A stretch of 64,000 bases of DNA. It comes from an uncultured Hyphomicrobiales bacterium (lineage in GTDB: Bacteria; Pseudomonadota; Alphaproteobacteria; Rhizobiales; Xanthobacteraceae). The position numbers and the translations under genes were made by a program. The stretch's first letter is position 1. Each line of letters opens with the position of its first letter. The notes under the pieces were generated by a model. The model saw only the letters and a program-made list of their open reading frames with translations. It had not been told where the DNA came from and ran no database searches. Shown here one piece after another: positions 22,205-34,107 of the stretch. The stretch lies in NCBI GenBank assembly GCA_903878085.1, contig CAIRGJ010000026.1:62001-126000 (forward strand), in the 5' to 3' direction.

Positions 22205-23249
22205 CAGCCGTCGAACCGGCGTCGGCGTCGCGCGCCATCCGCGCGACCAACGTCATTTCGCGGAACCACTGCCGCATCGGTTTAGCCGGCGTGCCGCCCC
22301 AGCGCGAACCCGGCGGCACATCGCCGTTGACGTTGCTGGTAGCGGCAATCTGCGTTCCTTCGCCGATCGTCACGTGGTCTTTTACGCCCGCGCGCGCGCC
22401 CAGCACAACAAAGTCCTCCAGAGTCGCGCTCCCTGCAATGCCGACCTGGGACACCAGCACGCAGTGCCGGCCGATCGCGACATTGTGGCCAACCTGGACC
22501 ATGTTGTCGATCTTGGTGCCCTCGCCGATCACGGTATCGCGCAACGCGCCGCGGTCGATAGCCGTTCCGGCGCCGATCTCGACGTCGTCCTGGATGATAA
22601 CGCGGCCGACCTGCGGCACCTTGAGGTGGCCTTTGCCCCCCATCACAAAGCCGAAACCGTCCTGGCCGATGTTGCAGCCCGGATGGACGATGACGCGGTC
22701 GCCGATCAGCGCGCAGGCGATAACGGCATTGGCGCCGATGGCGCAATCGCGTCCGATCCGCACCTCGGCGCCGATCACGGCATTGGCCCCGATCAAGGTG
22801 CCGGCGCCGATTTCGGCTCCGGCGCCGATCACCGCGCCGGGATCGACGGTGACGCCGTTTTCCAGCCGCGCGGTCGGGTCGATCGTGGTTCCGGCGAAGT
22901 CGCCGGCCTTGCCCAGCGACGACGGCCGCAGCGAATGCGGAAACAACGCGCGCGCGACTTTCACGAAGGCCGCGTAAGGCTGGGAGACTACCAGCACGGC
23001 CACATGAGGCGGCAAATGTTTGGCGAGCGCCGCCGTGGTCAGACAAGCGCCGGCATACGTCGCCGCCGCCGCTACGGCATAGCGCTGATGGTCGAAGAAG
23101 GCGAGATCGGACGGCGCCGCGCGGTCGAGCGGCGCAATATTGACGATGCGGCGCGCATGCGGCGGCGCCTCGATCACGGCGCCGCACAGGCTGGCGATCT
23201 CATCAAGCGTGAGACCGCCGCTGTGTCGCAGGAAGATCGGCTCGCTCAT
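22197..23249 (-). CDS. lpxD: UDP-3-O-(3-hydroxyacyl)glucosamine N-acyltransferase
   Basis: Hexapeptide repeats; [59 protein letters not shown]. Confidence 0.95.
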   Translation of the reverse strand: MSEPIFLRHSGGLTLDEIASLCGAVIEAPPHARRIVNIAPLDRAAPSDLAFFDHQRYAVAAAATYAGACLTTAALAKHLPPHVAVLVVSQPYAAFVKVARALFPHSLRPSSLGKAGDFAGTTIDPTARLENGVTVDPGAVIGAGAEIGAGTLIGANAVIGAEVRIGRDCAIGANAVIACALIGDRVIVHPGCNIGQDGFGFVMGGKGHLKVPQVGRVIIQDDVEIGAGTAIDRGALRDTVIGEGTKIDNMVQVGHNVAIGRHCVLVSQVGIAGSATLEDFVVLGARAGVKDHVTIGEGTQIAATSNVNGDVPPGSRWGGTPAKPMRQWFREMTLVARMARDADAGSTADE

Positions 23250-23295
23250 GCTGCCCCGGCCGTGCCGCCGACAGCGACCCAGATTCCAACGTCGG

Positions 23296-25860
23296 TCAGA
23301 ACTTGGTGCCGCCGCTGAAGCGGAAGATCTGCGTCGAGTCGCATATCTGCGTCGTGCCGCCCGTCGGCGTCGTGCAATATTTCTTCAACGGATAGGCCAG
23401 ATCGAAACGCAGCGGACCGAGCGGCGAATCCCAGATGAAGCCGATACCGACCGAAGAACGGATCATCGCTGGCGAGTCGAGGCCAACCTGAAGCGTTTCA
23501 CCCGTCACGTTCCAAGCCGTCGGACCTTTGTAGCCCCAGATCGAACCGGCATCGACATAGGCCGCCAGTTTGATGCCGATCTCCTTCGGCAGGAAATACA
23601 GCGGCGTCTGCGCTTCGAGGCTCGCGCCCCAGTACATCGAGCCGCCGAGCGCGTCGTTGGTCGTTCCCGAAGTCAAATCGCGCGGACCGATGCCGGACGG
23701 CGAGAAGCCGCGCACCAGGTTCGGGCCCATCTGGAAATGATCCAGCATGCGCAGATCCTTGCCGCCCCAGCCCGCGATATTGCCGCCTTGCAGGTGGAGC
23801 ACGCTGACGACGTCGGACACGACCTCGTAATAGTTGCGCGTATCGATCGAGGTGCGGACGAACTTCACGTCGCCGCCGGCGCCGGCGAAGTCCTGCTTGA
23901 ACTCGGCGAACATGCCGCTGGTCGGCAGCTTGTTGTTGTCGAGCGTGTTGTAGGCCAGCGAATAGCCGACCAGAGACGTCATGACCGGGCCTGCCGCCAG
24001 TTCCTTGCGGACCGCCATCGACGCTTCGCCGTCGGCGTAACAGCCGTTCGGCGCATTGACGAGCGTATCCAGGCCAGCGGATTCACGGGTCGGACTGACT
24101 CCCGGACCGCCGCGGCCCGGCGTCAGGCTTGAATTGATACAGTTGTTGTACAGATCGGGCAGCGTGATTTCCTGCCGATAGATCGAATAGCGCGGCGCAA
24201 ACGACAGTTCCTCGGTCAAGGCGAGACCGAGCCGCAAATTCGTGCCGATGGTCTTGGTGTCGTACGACACATAGTTCGAAGCGAGGTTCTGGCGCGCGAA
24301 CAGATCGATGCCGCCGGCGACGCGATAGCCGAGCAGATAGGGCTCGACGAAGGACAGATCGACGCCGCGGGTGCGCTGGCCGTAGGTCACCGACGCCTTG
24401 GCATATTGGCCGCGGCCCATCAGGTTGCGGTCGGCGACGCTGACTTCGGCGATAAATCCGTCCGAGGTCGAATAGCCGCCTGCGATCGAGAACTCGCCCG
24501 TGGGCATTTCTTCGACATCGACGTTGATGACGACGCGATCCGGCGCCGAACCCGGCTCGTTGGAAATCTTGACGGTCTTGAAGAAGTTCAGATTCTTCAG
24601 GCGGCGCTCGGCGCGGTCGATCAGCGCGCGGTTGTAGGCGTCGCCTTCGCTGATATCGAATTCGCGGCGGATCACATAGTCGCGGGTGCGGATGTTGCCG
24701 CGGACATTGATGCGCTCGATGTAAGCACGGGTGCCTTCCTCGAGCACGAACGCCAGATTGATGGTCTTGGCCTCGAAGTTACGATCGCCGCGCGGACGCA
24801 CATTGGCGAAGGCGTAGCCGCGCTTGGCGGCTTCGATCGTCATGACCTCGACGCTCTTTTCGACCAGATCGGCGTTGTACACGCTGCCGGCGCCGAGCTT
24901 CAGCGTACTGCGCAGCGATTCGGGATCGATGGCGCGCACGTTGGACACCACGTCCACGGTGCCGACGCGGTATTGCGAACCCTCGTCGATGGTGAAGATG
25001 ACGGTGAAGCCCTTCTTGGCCGGATCGTATTCGCCGACCGCCGAGATGATGCGCGCATCCGCGTAGCCGTTCTTGAGATAGAACCGGCGCAGCAGGTCGC
25101 GGTCGGCTTCAATGCGATCGGGATCGTAGATGTCGGTGGTCTGCAGAAAGCTGAGCCAGTTGCTTTCCGACGTCTTGACGATGTCCCTCAGGCGGCCGGA
25201 CGAGAACGCCTTGGCGCCGATGAACTTGATATCCTTGACGCCGGTCTTCTCGCCTTCGGTGATTTCGAACACCAGCTCGACGCGATTGTTCGGCAGGTCG
25301 ATGATCTTGGGCTCGACGCGCACGTCGAAGCGGCCGCTGCGGTGATAGATTTCGATGATGCGCTGCACGTCGGCCTGCACGGTCGGCTTCGACAGCGTGC
25401 CGCGCGGCTTGGACTGCACTTCGGCCTTGAGCTGCTCGTCCTTGGCCTTCTTGTTGCCTTCGAAGGCAACGCGGTTGATGACCGGGTTTTCGACCACGGT
25501 GACGACCAGACGGCCGCCGGCGCGGTTGACGTGGACGTCGGAGAACAGGCCGGTGGCGTAGAGCGACTTGAGGCCTTCGTCGATTTCCTGGGGGCCGAGC
25601 TGGCCGCCGGCGCCGCCATGGAAATAACTGCGGACGGTTTCGGATTCGACCCGGCGGTTGCCTTCAACCGCGATGGAATTGACGGTCTGGGCCACGGCCA
25701 CGCCCGAGGACGCAACAGTCGCGCAAACGGTACCGACAAGGATACCGCCGAGGACAACACAGCTAAGGGCTAGTCCCCGAACCAACCGCACACAAAGTCC
25801 CATGCGCAACGCGCCCTCTTGATCTTTGGCGGCCGTCCCCGCCGCAGATTCGCCAGTCAA
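23296..25860 (-). CDS. bamA: Outer membrane protein assembly factor BamA
   Basis: POTRA repeats, C-terminal surface antigen domain ([21 protein letters not shown]), terminal F. Confidence 0.95.
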   Translation of the reverse strand: MTGESAAGTAAKDQEGALRMGLCVRLVRGLALSCVVLGGILVGTVCATVASSGVAVAQTVNSIAVEGNRRVESETVRSYFHGGAGGQLGPQEIDEGLKSLYATGLFSDVHVNRAGGRLVVTVVENPVINRVAFEGNKKAKDEQLKAEVQSKPRGTLSKPTVQADVQRIIEIYHRSGRFDVRVEPKIIDLPNNRVELVFEITEGEKTGVKDIKFIGAKAFSSGRLRDIVKTSESNWLSFLQTTDIYDPDRIEADRDLLRRFYLKNGYADARIISAVGEYDPAKKGFTVIFTIDEGSQYRVGTVDVVSNVRAIDPESLRSTLKLGAGSVYNADLVEKSVEVMTIEAAKRGYAFANVRPRGDRNFEAKTINLAFVLEEGTRAYIERINVRGNIRTRDYVIRREFDISEGDAYNRALIDRAERRLKNLNFFKTVKISNEPGSAPDRVVINVDVEEMPTGEFSIAGGYSTSDGFIAEVSVADRNLMGRGQYAKASVTYGQRTRGVDLSFVEPYLLGYRVAGGIDLFARQNLASNYVSYDTKTIGTNLRLGLALTEELSFAPRYSIYRQEITLPDLYNNCINSSLTPGRGGPGVSPTRESAGLDTLVNAPNGCYADGEASMAVRKELAAGPVMTSLVGYSLAYNTLDNNKLPTSGMFAEFKQDFAGAGGDVKFVRTSIDTRNYYEVVSDVVSVLHLQGGNIAGWGGKDLRMLDHFQMGPNLVRGFSPSGIGPRDLTSGTTNDALGGSMYWGASLEAQTPLYFLPKEIGIKLAAYVDAGSIWGYKGPTAWNVTGETLQVGLDSPAMIRSSVGIGFIWDSPLGPLRFDLAYPLKKYCTTPTGGTTQICDSTQIFRFSGGTKF

Positions 25861-25963
25861 ATCAGTTAACTTCGTCGCTTTGTACAGCGTTTTGGCCGCA
25901 CTGCAAACTAAACCGCCAACCGAAGTTTCCCTTTCCCCTCATTAAGTTGCCGGGAGGCAACGG

Positions 25964-27115
25964 TTATGAAGTGGTCAGGTGCAGGATGTCATTAAACGTT
26001 GCAAAAATCATCAACACGACGACGATTGCCAGTCCGATGCGGAACCCGACCTCCTGGGCCCGCTCCGAGAGCGGCCGACCCCGGGCCGCCTCGATTCCAT
26101 AGAACAAAAGGTGACCGCCATCGAGCAGCGGGATCGGGAACAGGTTCAAGAGCCCAATCGAGACCGAAAGCACCGCGGTGAGATGGATTAAGGCAATGAA
26201 GCCTGCGGTGGCGACCTGACCGGACACCTGGGCGATCCGGATCGGACCGCCGAGCTGATCGGCGGATTCGCGGCCGGTGAACACCCCGCCGATATAGCTC
26301 AGCGTGCGGTCGACCACGAACCAGGTCTCCTGCGCGCCCATGACGATGGCCTGCAGCGGGCCGGCCTTCTCGGTCTTGATGTCGCCGGGCGCCATCGAGC
26401 GGCTGATGCCGAGCACGCCGAGGCGGTGCACGTTGCCGAAATTGTCTTTGAGCTCCTTGAGCTCAGGCGTCGCCTTGAGCGTGACATGCACGCCGCCGCG
26501 CTCGACCTCGACACTGATCGGCTCGCCGGCGCTGACGCTGACGACGCGCTGCATTTCGGCGAAATTGGCAATCGCGTTGCCGTTAATGGCCAAAACCAGG
26601 TCGCCGGCCTGGAAGCCGGCGGTCTGCGCCGCACTGCCCGGCTGGATCGCGTCGACGCGCGCCGACGTGGTCTGCTTGCCGACGGTCATGAACACGCCGG
26701 CGAAAATGGCGATCGCCAGAATGAAATTCGCAATCGGGCCGGCCGCAACGACCGCGGCGCGGGAGCCGACCGGCTTGAAGACGAAGCTGTCGTTCTTTTC
26801 GGCTTCGGTCATGCCGGCGGCGGCGTCCCGGTCGGGCACGCTCGCGGCATTTTCGTCGCCGAAGAACTTCACATAGCCGCCAAGGGGGACCGCCGAGAGC
26901 TTCCAGCGCGTACCGTAGCGGTCGTTGAAGCCGACGATTTCGGGCCCGAAACCGATCGAGAAAGTGATCACTTTGATGCCGCACCAGCGGGCGATCAAAA
27001 AGTGGCCAAGCTCATGAAAGAACACGACAATCGTGAGCACAAACAGGAACGGCACGACGTAGCCGACCAGGCCGCCGCCGAATGCGCTCATACTGCCCAG
27101 AAAATCGAAACTCAT
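25964..27115 (-). CDS. rseP: Site-2 protease RseP family
   Basis: VVFFHELGHFLIARWCGIKVITFSIGFGPEI; PDZ region; LNLFPIPLLDGGHLLFYGIEAARGRPLSERAQEVG. Confidence 0.95.
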   Translation of the reverse strand: MSFDFLGSMSAFGGGLVGYVVPFLFVLTIVVFFHELGHFLIARWCGIKVITFSIGFGPEIVGFNDRYGTRWKLSAVPLGGYVKFFGDENAASVPDRDAAAGMTEAEKNDSFVFKPVGSRAAVVAAGPIANFILAIAIFAGVFMTVGKQTTSARVDAIQPGSAAQTAGFQAGDLVLAINGNAIANFAEMQRVVSVSAGEPISVEVERGGVHVTLKATPELKELKDNFGNVHRLGVLGISRSMAPGDIKTEKAGPLQAIVMGAQETWFVVDRTLSYIGGVFTGRESADQLGGPIRIAQVSGQVATAGFIALIHLTAVLSVSIGLLNLFPIPLLDGGHLLFYGIEAARGRPLSERAQEVGFRIGLAIVVVLMIFATFNDILHLTTS

Positions 27116-27167
27116 TACACCCTCATCCCGTAAGCGGTATGGCGCACTTATCGTTACCGTGAGTTTA

Positions 27168-28394
27168 CTAGGATGACTTTAAGGCAATTTCAGGCAAGAG
27201 GGCCAAGGCTATACTTCTTGCAACATGGTCAACGCCCAGAGCCGCATCGAGGCTTGCCGGCTCGGCCATCAGCCCGCGACCGGCCGCCGCATCCAATGTG
27301 GCCTCGACCAGCGCCGGGATTGCCATGAAACCGATGCGGCCGGCGATGAATTCGGCGACCGCGACCTCGTCGGCGGCATTGAGCACCGTCGGCGCCGCGC
27401 CGCCCGTCTCCATCGCCTGCCGCGCCAAGGCCAGCGCCGGAAAGCGCACTTCGTCGGCCGGCTCGAAGGTCAATTCGCGCACCTGTGCCAAATCGAGGCG
27501 GGGCGCCGGGCCATCGATCCGCGCCGGCCAGGCCAGGCAATGCGCGATCGGAATCCGCATGTCGGGCGCGCCCATCTGCGCCACCACCGAGCCATCGCGG
27601 AATTCGACCATGCCGTGGATGACCGATTGCGGATGCACCAGCACGTCGATCTCGTGCGGCGCCAGCGCGAACAGATGATGCGCCTCGATCACTTCGAGGC
27701 CTTTGTTCATCAGCGTCGCGGAATCGATCGAGATCTTCGGGCCCATCACCCAGTTCGGATGGCGCAGCGCCTGCTCCGGCGTAGCCAGCCGGATGGCTTC
27801 CAGCGACCAGGTGCGGAACGGGCCGCCCGACGCGGTCAGGATCACGCGCTTGAGGTCTTCGCGGCGACCGGCGCCGAGCGCCTGGAACACTGCGTTGTGT
27901 TCGCTGTCGACCGGCAACACGGTCGCGCCGGCGCTCGCCGCGCGGCGCATGAAGAAGGCGCCGGCGCACACCAGGCATTCCTTGTTGGCGAGCGCGACCG
28001 TGGCGCCGCGTTCGATCGCCGCCAAGGTCGGCTTCAGTCCGACCGCGCCGCTGATCGCCGCCATTACCCACTCGGCCGGGCGTTGCGCTGCTTCGACCAG
28101 CGCCTCTTCACCCGCCGCCGCTTCGATGCCGCTGCCTGCCAGCGCATCTTTAAGTTCGCCGTAGTAATCCGGATCGGCCACCACGGCGATGCGAGCGCCG
28201 ATGTCGCGCGCGATCTTGGCCAGCGCCGCGGCGTTGCGCCGCGCGCTGATGGCTTCGACGCGATAGCGGCCGGGCTCGCGCTGGATCAAATCGACGGTGC
28301 TCAACCCCACCGAACCGGTGGCGCCGAGGATCGTGATGCTGCGCGGCTCGGTTGCCGGCAGCGGTGTCGAGCGTGCGAGGCTGGCTGGCGTCAT
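27168..28394 (-). CDS. dxr: 1-deoxy-D-xylulose-5-phosphate reductoisomerase
   Basis: [22 protein letters not shown]...[12 protein letters not shown]...[18 protein letters not shown]; start MTPAS chosen at 28394. Confidence 0.93.
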   Translation of the reverse strand: MTPASLARSTPLPATEPRSITILGATGSVGLSTVDLIQREPGRYRVEAISARRNAAALAKIARDIGARIAVVADPDYYGELKDALAGSGIEAAAGEEALVEAAQRPAEWVMAAISGAVGLKPTLAAIERGATVALANKECLVCAGAFFMRRAASAGATVLPVDSEHNAVFQALGAGRREDLKRVILTASGGPFRTWSLEAIRLATPEQALRHPNWVMGPKISIDSATLMNKGLEVIEAHHLFALAPHEIDVLVHPQSVIHGMVEFRDGSVVAQMGAPDMRIPIAHCLAWPARIDGPAPRLDLAQVRELTFEPADEVRFPALALARQAMETGGAAPTVLNAADEVAVAEFIAGRIGFMAIPALVEATLDAAAGRGLMAEPASLDAALGVDHVARSIALALLPEIALKSS

Positions 28395-28398
28395 GCCG

Positions 28399-29076
28399 TC
28401 ACCATACCAGCAGGCCGCGCGCCGGCGCATCGAAACCGCCGCGCAACAGACCGATGACGCAGCCAACCACCGCGGCGGCCCAGAAGCCGTCGAGCCGGTC
28501 CATCACGCCGCCATGACCGGGAATGAGCTGGCTGGAATCCTTGACGCCGAACTTGCGCTTCACCCATGATTCGAAAAGATCGCCGGCTTGCGCGCACACC
28601 GACAGCAGCAATGCGACAGCCGCGATCGCCACGGTGCTGAACGATCCGAACAGTCTTGCGACCAGAACCGCGACAATCATCGCCCCGAGCGTGCCGGCAA
28701 TCGCGCCCGCCCAGGTTTTCTTCGGGCTCACCGCAGGCAGCAGTTTCGGCCCGCCAATGGCGCGGCCGGCGAAGTAGCCGAAGATGTCGGTGCTCCACAC
28801 AATGGCGAACAGCAGCACGATCGCCAGCAATCCGAATGCGGCATCGGCGCGCAGTAACACTGGCGCCATGAACATCGCAGCCGCGTAGAGGATGCCGGCC
28901 GCGATCCACGCCGGGCCTTTGACCAGCCTTGTCCATTCCCACACCACGGCAATCGCGGCCGCCGCCCAGAACAGCGCGAAGGGCCAGCCGCCGAAGTACG
29001 CAGCCGCAATCGCCACCGGCGCCAGCACCGCCGCCGAGACGATGCGTAGCGCCAGATTGCTTTGGAGCAAGGCCAC
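28399..29076 (-). CDS. cdsA: Phosphatidate cytidylyltransferase
   Basis: C-terminal CTP transferase signature [28 protein letters not shown]. Confidence 0.93.
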   Translation of the reverse strand: MALLQSNLALRIVSAAVLAPVAIAAAYFGGWPFALFWAAAAIAVVWEWTRLVKGPAWIAAGILYAAAMFMAPVLLRADAAFGLLAIVLLFAIVWSTDIFGYFAGRAIGGPKLLPAVSPKKTWAGAIAGTLGAMIVAVLVARLFGSFSTVAIAAVALLLSVCAQAGDLFESWVKRKFGVKDSSQLIPGHGGVMDRLDGFWAAAVVGCVIGLLRGGFDAPARGLLVW

Positions 29077-29081
29077 GCGGT

Positions 29082-29828
29082 TCAGGATCCGGTCTTGGCG
29101 ACGAGGCCGCCGAAGCGGCGTTCGCGCTGGCGGTATTCGGCGATGGCCGCTTCAAGCGCGGCGCGGTCGAAATCCGGCCAATAAGTCGGCACGAATACCA
29201 GTTCGCTGTAGGCCGATTGCCACAGCAGAAAATTCGACAGCCGCTGCTCGCCGCTGGTGCGGATGATCAGATCGGGGTCAGGCAGATCGGGCGCGTCGAG
29301 CAAGCCGCCGACCGTTTCCACGGTGACATCGGCAGGCTTCAACGCGCCGCTGGCGACTTGTTCAGCGATGCGGCGCGCCGCGCGCGCGATTTCCTGGCGG
29401 GCGCCGTAATTGAACGCCACCACCAAAGTCAGTCCGTCATTGTTGCGGGTCAGTTCCTCGGCTTCGGTCAGCAGACGGCCGATGTCGGCATCGAGCCCTT
29501 CGCGTTCGCCGATAATGCGCACGCGCACGTTGCTCTTGTGCAGTTCGGCAAGGTCGTTGCGGATGAAGCGCCGCAGCAGGCCCATCAGCTCCAAGATCTC
29601 GGCGGCCGGCCGCGACCAGTTTTCCGCACTGAAGGAAAAAATCGTGATGACCTTGATGCCGATTTCGCCCGCGGCGCGGATGGTGCGGCGTATGGCCTCG
29701 ACGCCGCGCCGGTGACCTTCGGCCCGCGGCAGCCCGCGCGCCGACGCCCAGCGTCCGTTGCCATCCATGATGATGGCGACATGACGGGGCGCCGTCGGCG
29801 CGTTTTGCGGAGCTTCGACTTCGGGCAT
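29082..29828 (-). CDS. uppS: Isoprenyl (undecaprenyl) diphosphate synthase
   Basis: [27 protein letters not shown]...[13 protein letters not shown]. Confidence 0.95.
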   Translation of the reverse strand: MPEVEAPQNAPTAPRHVAIIMDGNGRWASARGLPRAEGHRRGVEAIRRTIRAAGEIGIKVITIFSFSAENWSRPAAEILELMGLLRRFIRNDLAELHKSNVRVRIIGEREGLDADIGRLLTEAEELTRNNDGLTLVVAFNYGARQEIARAARRIAEQVASGALKPADVTVETVGGLLDAPDLPDPDLIIRTSGEQRLSNFLLWQSAYSELVFVPTYWPDFDRAALEAAIAEYRQRERRFGGLVAKTGS

Positions 29829-29839
29829 CGGGATCGACC

Positions 29840-30397
29840 TCAGACCGTGAGGATCTCCTTTTCCTTGGCCGACAGCATATGGTCGACTTCGCTGATGCCG
29901 GCGTCGGTCGCCTTCTGCACGTCAGCGGTAAAACGCTCGATTTCGTCCTTGCTGTGCTCTTTCTCGAGCTTCTTGAGCACGTCGATCGCGTCGCGCCGCA
30001 CGTGACGCACGGCAACGCGCGCGGCTTCGGCATATTTATGCGCGAGCTTGACCAGTTCCTTGCGCCGTTCCGTGTTGAGCTCGGGAATACGCAGGCGGAT
30101 GGTCTGGCCTTCGGTCGCCGGCGACAGGCCGAGATTGGAATTGACGATGGCCTTTTCCACCGCGTGCACCAGCGAGCGGTCCCAGACGTTGACCGAGATC
30201 ATACGCGGCTCGGGTATGGTGACGCTGGCGCATTGCACCAGCGGCATCTGCGAGCCGTAGGCTTCCACCATCACCGGGTCGAGCAGCGCCGCCGAGGCGC
30301 GCCCGGTGCGCAAGCCCGAAAGCTCGCCCTTCAGGACGACGCTGGCACCGGCCATGCGGCGCTTGATGTCGTTGATATCGTGCGTTGCGTTCGCCAT
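29840..30397 (-). CDS. frr: Ribosome recycling factor
   Basis: [49 protein letters not shown]. Confidence 0.95.
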   Translation of the reverse strand: MANATHDINDIKRRMAGASVVLKGELSGLRTGRASAALLDPVMVEAYGSQMPLVQCASVTIPEPRMISVNVWDRSLVHAVEKAIVNSNLGLSPATEGQTIRLRIPELNTERRKELVKLAHKYAEAARVAVRHVRRDAIDVLKKLEKEHSKDEIERFTADVQKATDAGISEVDHMLSAKEKEILTV

Positions 30398-30457
30398 GGC
30401 GATCCCCCGAAATTACGCGCCGAATCTGCCGACACTGTCTAGCGCATAAAACACGCG

Positions 30458-31171
30458 TTAGCCGACGATGGTCGCGCGCCCTTTGCCGCGCAGAACGGCC
30501 TCGATCGCACCCTGCTCGGCGATCGAGAAAACGATGATAGGCATCCGATTTTCCCGGGCAAGCGCGAAGGCGGCGCCATCCATCACCTTGAGGTCTTTTT
30601 CGATCGCTTCTTGGTGGCTAAGCCGGTCGTAACGCGTGGCTTTCGGGTCTTTCTTGGGATCGGCGCTATAGACGCCATCGACATTGGTGGCCTTAAGCAC
30701 GGCCTGGCCCTCGAGTTCCGCGCAGCGCAGCACCGCGGTGGTATCGGTGGTGAAGAAAGGATTACCGGTGCCGGCCGCCAGCAGCACGATGCGGCCCTTG
30801 TCGAGGTTTTTCAGCGCGCGCTTGCGGTTATAGGTCTCGCAGACGGCGGTCATGGAAAGCGCCGACAGCGTGCGGGCCTCGCGCCCGGCACGCTCGATCG
30901 CGGCCTCCAGCACCAGGCAGTTCATCACCGTCGCCAGCATGCCCATGGTGTCGCCGACCGGACGCGGTACGCCGCGCGCCGAGACTTCGACGCCGCGAAA
31001 GATGTTGCCGCCGCCGACCACGACCCCGAGTTCGACGCCGAGCTTGGCGGTCGCCACCAGATCGGCGGCGAGACGCTCGACCGTGCCCTGATCGACGCCG
31101 AAGCCGGTCCCGCCCGACAGCGCCTCGCCGGACAGTTTGACGATGACGCGTCGGTAGACCGGATCACTCAT
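30458..31171 (-). CDS. pyrH: UMP kinase
   Basis: [15 protein letters not shown]...[10 protein letters not shown]...[13 protein letters not shown]. Confidence 0.95.
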   Translation of the reverse strand: MSDPVYRRVIVKLSGEALSGGTGFGVDQGTVERLAADLVATAKLGVELGVVVGGGNIFRGVEVSARGVPRPVGDTMGMLATVMNCLVLEAAIERAGREARTLSALSMTAVCETYNRKRALKNLDKGRIVLLAAGTGNPFFTTDTTAVLRCAELEGQAVLKATNVDGVYSADPKKDPKATRYDRLSHQEAIEKDLKVMDGAAFALARENRMPIIVFSIAEQGAIEAVLRGKGRATIVG

Positions 31172-31197
31172 GCGCCGCGACCCCTATTGTAACTTAA

Positions 31198-32127
31198 TCA
31201 GCTCTGCCCGGCAGCCGCGGCGACTTCGGCGGCGAAGTCGCTTTCAGCCTTCTCGATGCCCTCGCCGAGACCGTAACGCACGTAACCGACGATCTTGATC
31301 GGACCGCCGACTTTGCCTTCGGCTTCCTTCACCGCCTGCGCGACCGACTTCTTGCCGGAGTCGTCGAAAATGAACGGCTGCTCAAGGAAGGTCTGTTCCT
31401 TGTAGAAGGTCTTGAGACCGTTCTCGACGATCTTCTCGATCATCGCCTCGGGCTTGCCCTGCTGACGGAATTTGTCGGCGAGCACATCCTTCTCGCGTTT
31501 TACGATTTCCGGGTCGACGCCGGCGGCATCGAGCGCAATCGGATTGGCCGAGGCGACATGCATCGCCAGCTGGCGGCCGAGCGCAAGCAGTTCGTCGGTC
31601 TTGCCGGTCGATTCCAGCGCAACGATGACGCCGATCTTGCCGAGACCGTCGGTGACCGCATTGTGCACGTAGGCGCCGATCGCGCCCTTGCTCACTTCGA
31701 GCGAGGCGGCGCGGCGCAGCGTCATGTTCTCGCCGATCTTGGCGATGGTATCGGATATCGATTCCGCGACCGTGATGCTGCCGGCCTTGGCGGCGTTGAT
31801 CTTGTCGACCTCGGTGCCGACGCTGAGCGCCACGTCGGCGATCATCTTGACCAGCCCCTGGAATAGATCGTTGCGGGCGACGAAATCGGTTTCCGAATTG
31901 ACTTCGACCACGACGCCCTTGGTGCCGGCGATCTGAATGCCGATCAAACCTTCGGCGGCAACGCGGCCCGATTTCTTGGCGGCCTTGGACAGGCCTTTCT
32001 TGCGCAGCCAGTCCTGCGCCGCCGCCATCTCGCCGTTGGTTTCGGTGAGCGCGGATTTGCAGTCCATCATGCCGGCGCCGGTCGACTCGCGCAGTTCCTT
32101 GACCATCTGGGCGGTGATATTTGCCAT
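31198..32127 (-). CDS. tsf: Translation elongation factor Ts
   Basis: [38 protein letters not shown]. Confidence 0.96.
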   Translation of the reverse strand: MANITAQMVKELRESTGAGMMDCKSALTETNGEMAAAQDWLRKKGLSKAAKKSGRVAAEGLIGIQIAGTKGVVVEVNSETDFVARNDLFQGLVKMIADVALSVGTEVDKINAAKAGSITVAESISDTIAKIGENMTLRRAASLEVSKGAIGAYVHNAVTDGLGKIGVIVALESTGKTDELLALGRQLAMHVASANPIALDAAGVDPEIVKREKDVLADKFRQQGKPEAMIEKIVENGLKTFYKEQTFLEQPFIFDDSGKKSVAQAVKEAEGKVGGPIKIVGYVRYGLGEGIEKAESDFAAEVAAAAGQS

Positions 32128-32144
32128 GGTTCTCTATCCTTCAC

Positions 32145-32237
32145 GCGTCATGGCCGGACCGTGCCGGCCAGCCACGTCTTTGATCGCAGAAAACAAGTCG
32201 TGGATGCCCGGGCACATTTGGCGCCCGGGCATGACGA
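32145..32237. repeat. Intergenic GTCATGGCCGG...GCCCGGGCATGAC inverted-repeat element (tsf/rpsB gap)
   Basis: cgtcatggccggaccgtgccggccagccacgtctt ... caagtcgtggatgcccgggcacatttggcgcccgggcatgacg; resembles the element at 35.2-35.4 kb. Confidence 0.6.
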
Positions 32238-32247
32238 TTGCGGTGGC

Positions 32248-33246
32248 CTATTCGGCCGTCAGTTCCTTGGCCTTCTTGACCCAACTGTCGACGCGGCCGG
32301 GCAAGCCGACTTCTTCGCCGACATTGTGCGCGGCCTTGTCATTGAGCTCGGCGATCTGCTGGAGGTGGAAGATTCCGAGATCGTTGAGCTGCTTCTCGAT
32401 CGCCGGCGACACGCCGGGCAGCTTCTTGAGGTCGTCGGCAACGCCGCGCGGACCGGCGAGTTGCTCGAAGCCGAGGTCGCTCGCGGCCGGCACCACCGGC
32501 ACCGATTCCACGACCGGCTTCTCGGCAGCGCCGAGATCGACGCCGTGATCGCCTTGCGAACGCGAGATGCCATCGAGCGCGGCGCGCGCGATCAGGTCGC
32601 AATACAGCGTCACCGCGCGGGCGGCGTCGTCATTGCCGGGCACCGGATAAGTGATGCCCTTGGGATCGCAGTTGGTGTCGACGATGGCCGCGACCGGAAT
32701 GCCGAGACGCTGGGCTTCCTTGATCGCGATGTCTTCCTTGTTGGTGTCGATCACGAACAAGAGGTCGGGCACGCCGCCCATGTCCTTGATGCCGCCGAGC
32801 GAGCGGTCGAGCTTGTCGCGCTCGCGCTGCATCGTCAGGCGCTCTTTCTTGGTGTAGCCGCCGGTATCGCCGGAGCCGAGCATCTCGTCGAGCTTGCGCA
32901 GCCGCGAGATCGAACCGGAAATGGTCTTCCAGTTGGTCAGCGTGCCGCCGAGCCAGCGCGAATTGACGAAATACTGCGCCGACTGCTTGGCCGCCGCCGA
33001 GATTGCGTCCTGCGCCTGGCGCTTGGTGCCGACGAACAGGATGCGGCCGCCTTTGGCCGCGGTGTCGCTGACAGCCTGCAGCGCGCGCGCCAGCATCGGC
33101 ACGGTCTGGGCGAGATCGACGATGTGGATGTTGTTGCGGGTGCCGAAGATGTATTGACCCATCTTCGGGTTCCAACGGTGGGCCTGGTGGCCGAAGTGCA
33201 CGCCAGCTTCCAAGAGCTGACGCATCGTGAAGTCAGGAATCGCCAT
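32248..33246 (-). CDS. rpsB: Ribosomal protein S2 with C-terminal helix-hairpin-helix extension
   Basis: [38 protein letters not shown]; extension [31 protein letters not shown]. Start placed at 33246, shorter than the given ORF. Confidence 0.95.
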   Translation of the reverse strand: MAIPDFTMRQLLEAGVHFGHQAHRWNPKMGQYIFGTRNNIHIVDLAQTVPMLARALQAVSDTAAKGGRILFVGTKRQAQDAISAAAKQSAQYFVNSRWLGGTLTNWKTISGSISRLRKLDEMLGSGDTGGYTKKERLTMQRERDKLDRSLGGIKDMGGVPDLLFVIDTNKEDIAIKEAQRLGIPVAAIVDTNCDPKGITYPVPGNDDAARAVTLYCDLIARAALDGISRSQGDHGVDLGAAEKPVVESVPVVPAASDLGFEQLAGPRGVADDLKKLPGVSPAIEKQLNDLGIFHLQQIAELNDKAAHNVGEEVGLPGRVDSWVKKAKELTAE

Positions 33247-33271
33247 TTCAAAAATTCTCCGGTTGATCCGC

Positions 33272-33352
33272 CGCGGACTTGTGTGAGCCCCGTGAAGGGA
33301 CCACCGGAAGGCCTTTTGACCCATTGTCGGGGCCGAAAGCCAAAAGTCCGCG
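33272..33352 (-). promoter_or_regulatory. Structured 5' leader of rpsB
   Basis: Minus-strand CGCGGACTT (33352-33344) pairs perfectly with AAGTCCGCG (33280-33272); nested GCCCCG/CGGGGC; TATATA-containing promoter just upstream. Confidence 0.55.
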
Positions 33353-33683
33353 TGAGTGATGTGCCGGGCTTATATAGGCGGGTTTCCAGGGATGCAAGAC
33401 AAGGTATTTGCCCGCTTTTTATCCCCCCCCTGAACGGGGAGGGTCCGGCGCCGCCCAAGCGCGAGAGGTGCGTTTCCCCTCGCCCGCGGGCGCCGCACCC
33501 TGCTCCACCATCACGACGCCTCATGACAGCGCCCTCGATGAACAGGACGGGGCCACTATAACCCCGCCCGCCAGCGCGGGGATAAATTCTCACGCAATTA
33601 TGATAATATTCCTAGCCGCCGCGCGACCTGCCGCAGGATCGCGCGGCAAGCGCGTCTTAAGGTTTTGGGGGATAATCAAAGCC

Positions 33684-34100
33684 ATGACGACCGACCCGCG
33701 ATGGCCCCGACGACTGTTTGCACTGGCCACGGCAATGAGCGTCGCCGGATGCGCGAGCGAGCAGTCGGTCACGGCACCGCAGCCGGCGCCGGCGAACTAT
33801 GCGCAGCTCACAGCCACCTATTTCGCCAGCACGTTTCCGACGAAGCCGCTCACCGGCGCAGCGATCTCCCCGATCCAACCGGCGATCGCGCCGCAACCCG
33901 CCGAATGGGTCGCCTGCGTCAAGCTGGCCGGCGGCGAAACTTACGCGATGTTTTTCACCAACGGCGCGATCATGCACACGCGCAGTGCGCTCAGTATCGA
34001 TCGTTGCACCACGGCCGAAGGCTACGCGCCGTTTCCCGCGCCCGCACCGCCGGCAAAGCCTGCGCAGCCGGCCAAAGGCAAAACAGCCGCGAAGCGCTGA
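33684..34100 (+). CDS. Small secreted lipoprotein-like hypothetical protein
   Basis: MTTDPRWPRRLFALATAMSVAGCAS lipobox-like signal; Pro/Ala/Lys-rich tail. Confidence 0.6.
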   Translation: MTTDPRWPRRLFALATAMSVAGCASEQSVTAPQPAPANYAQLTATYFASTFPTKPLTGAAISPIQPAIAPQPAEWVACVKLAGGETYAMFFTNGAIMHTRSALSIDRCTTAEGYAPFPAPAPPAKPAQPAKGKTAAKR

Positions 34101-34107
34101 CGCGCGC

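Noticed and set aside
22291-22977. Short-period repeats in lpxD/lpxA region
   Set aside because: Explained by the left-handed beta-helix hexapeptide repeats of the encoded acyltransferases.
28399-29155. 254-aa overlapping ORF in another frame of cdsA
   Set aside because: Out-of-frame translation of cdsA with atypical composition; the 225-aa frame has the CDP-diglyceride synthase signature.
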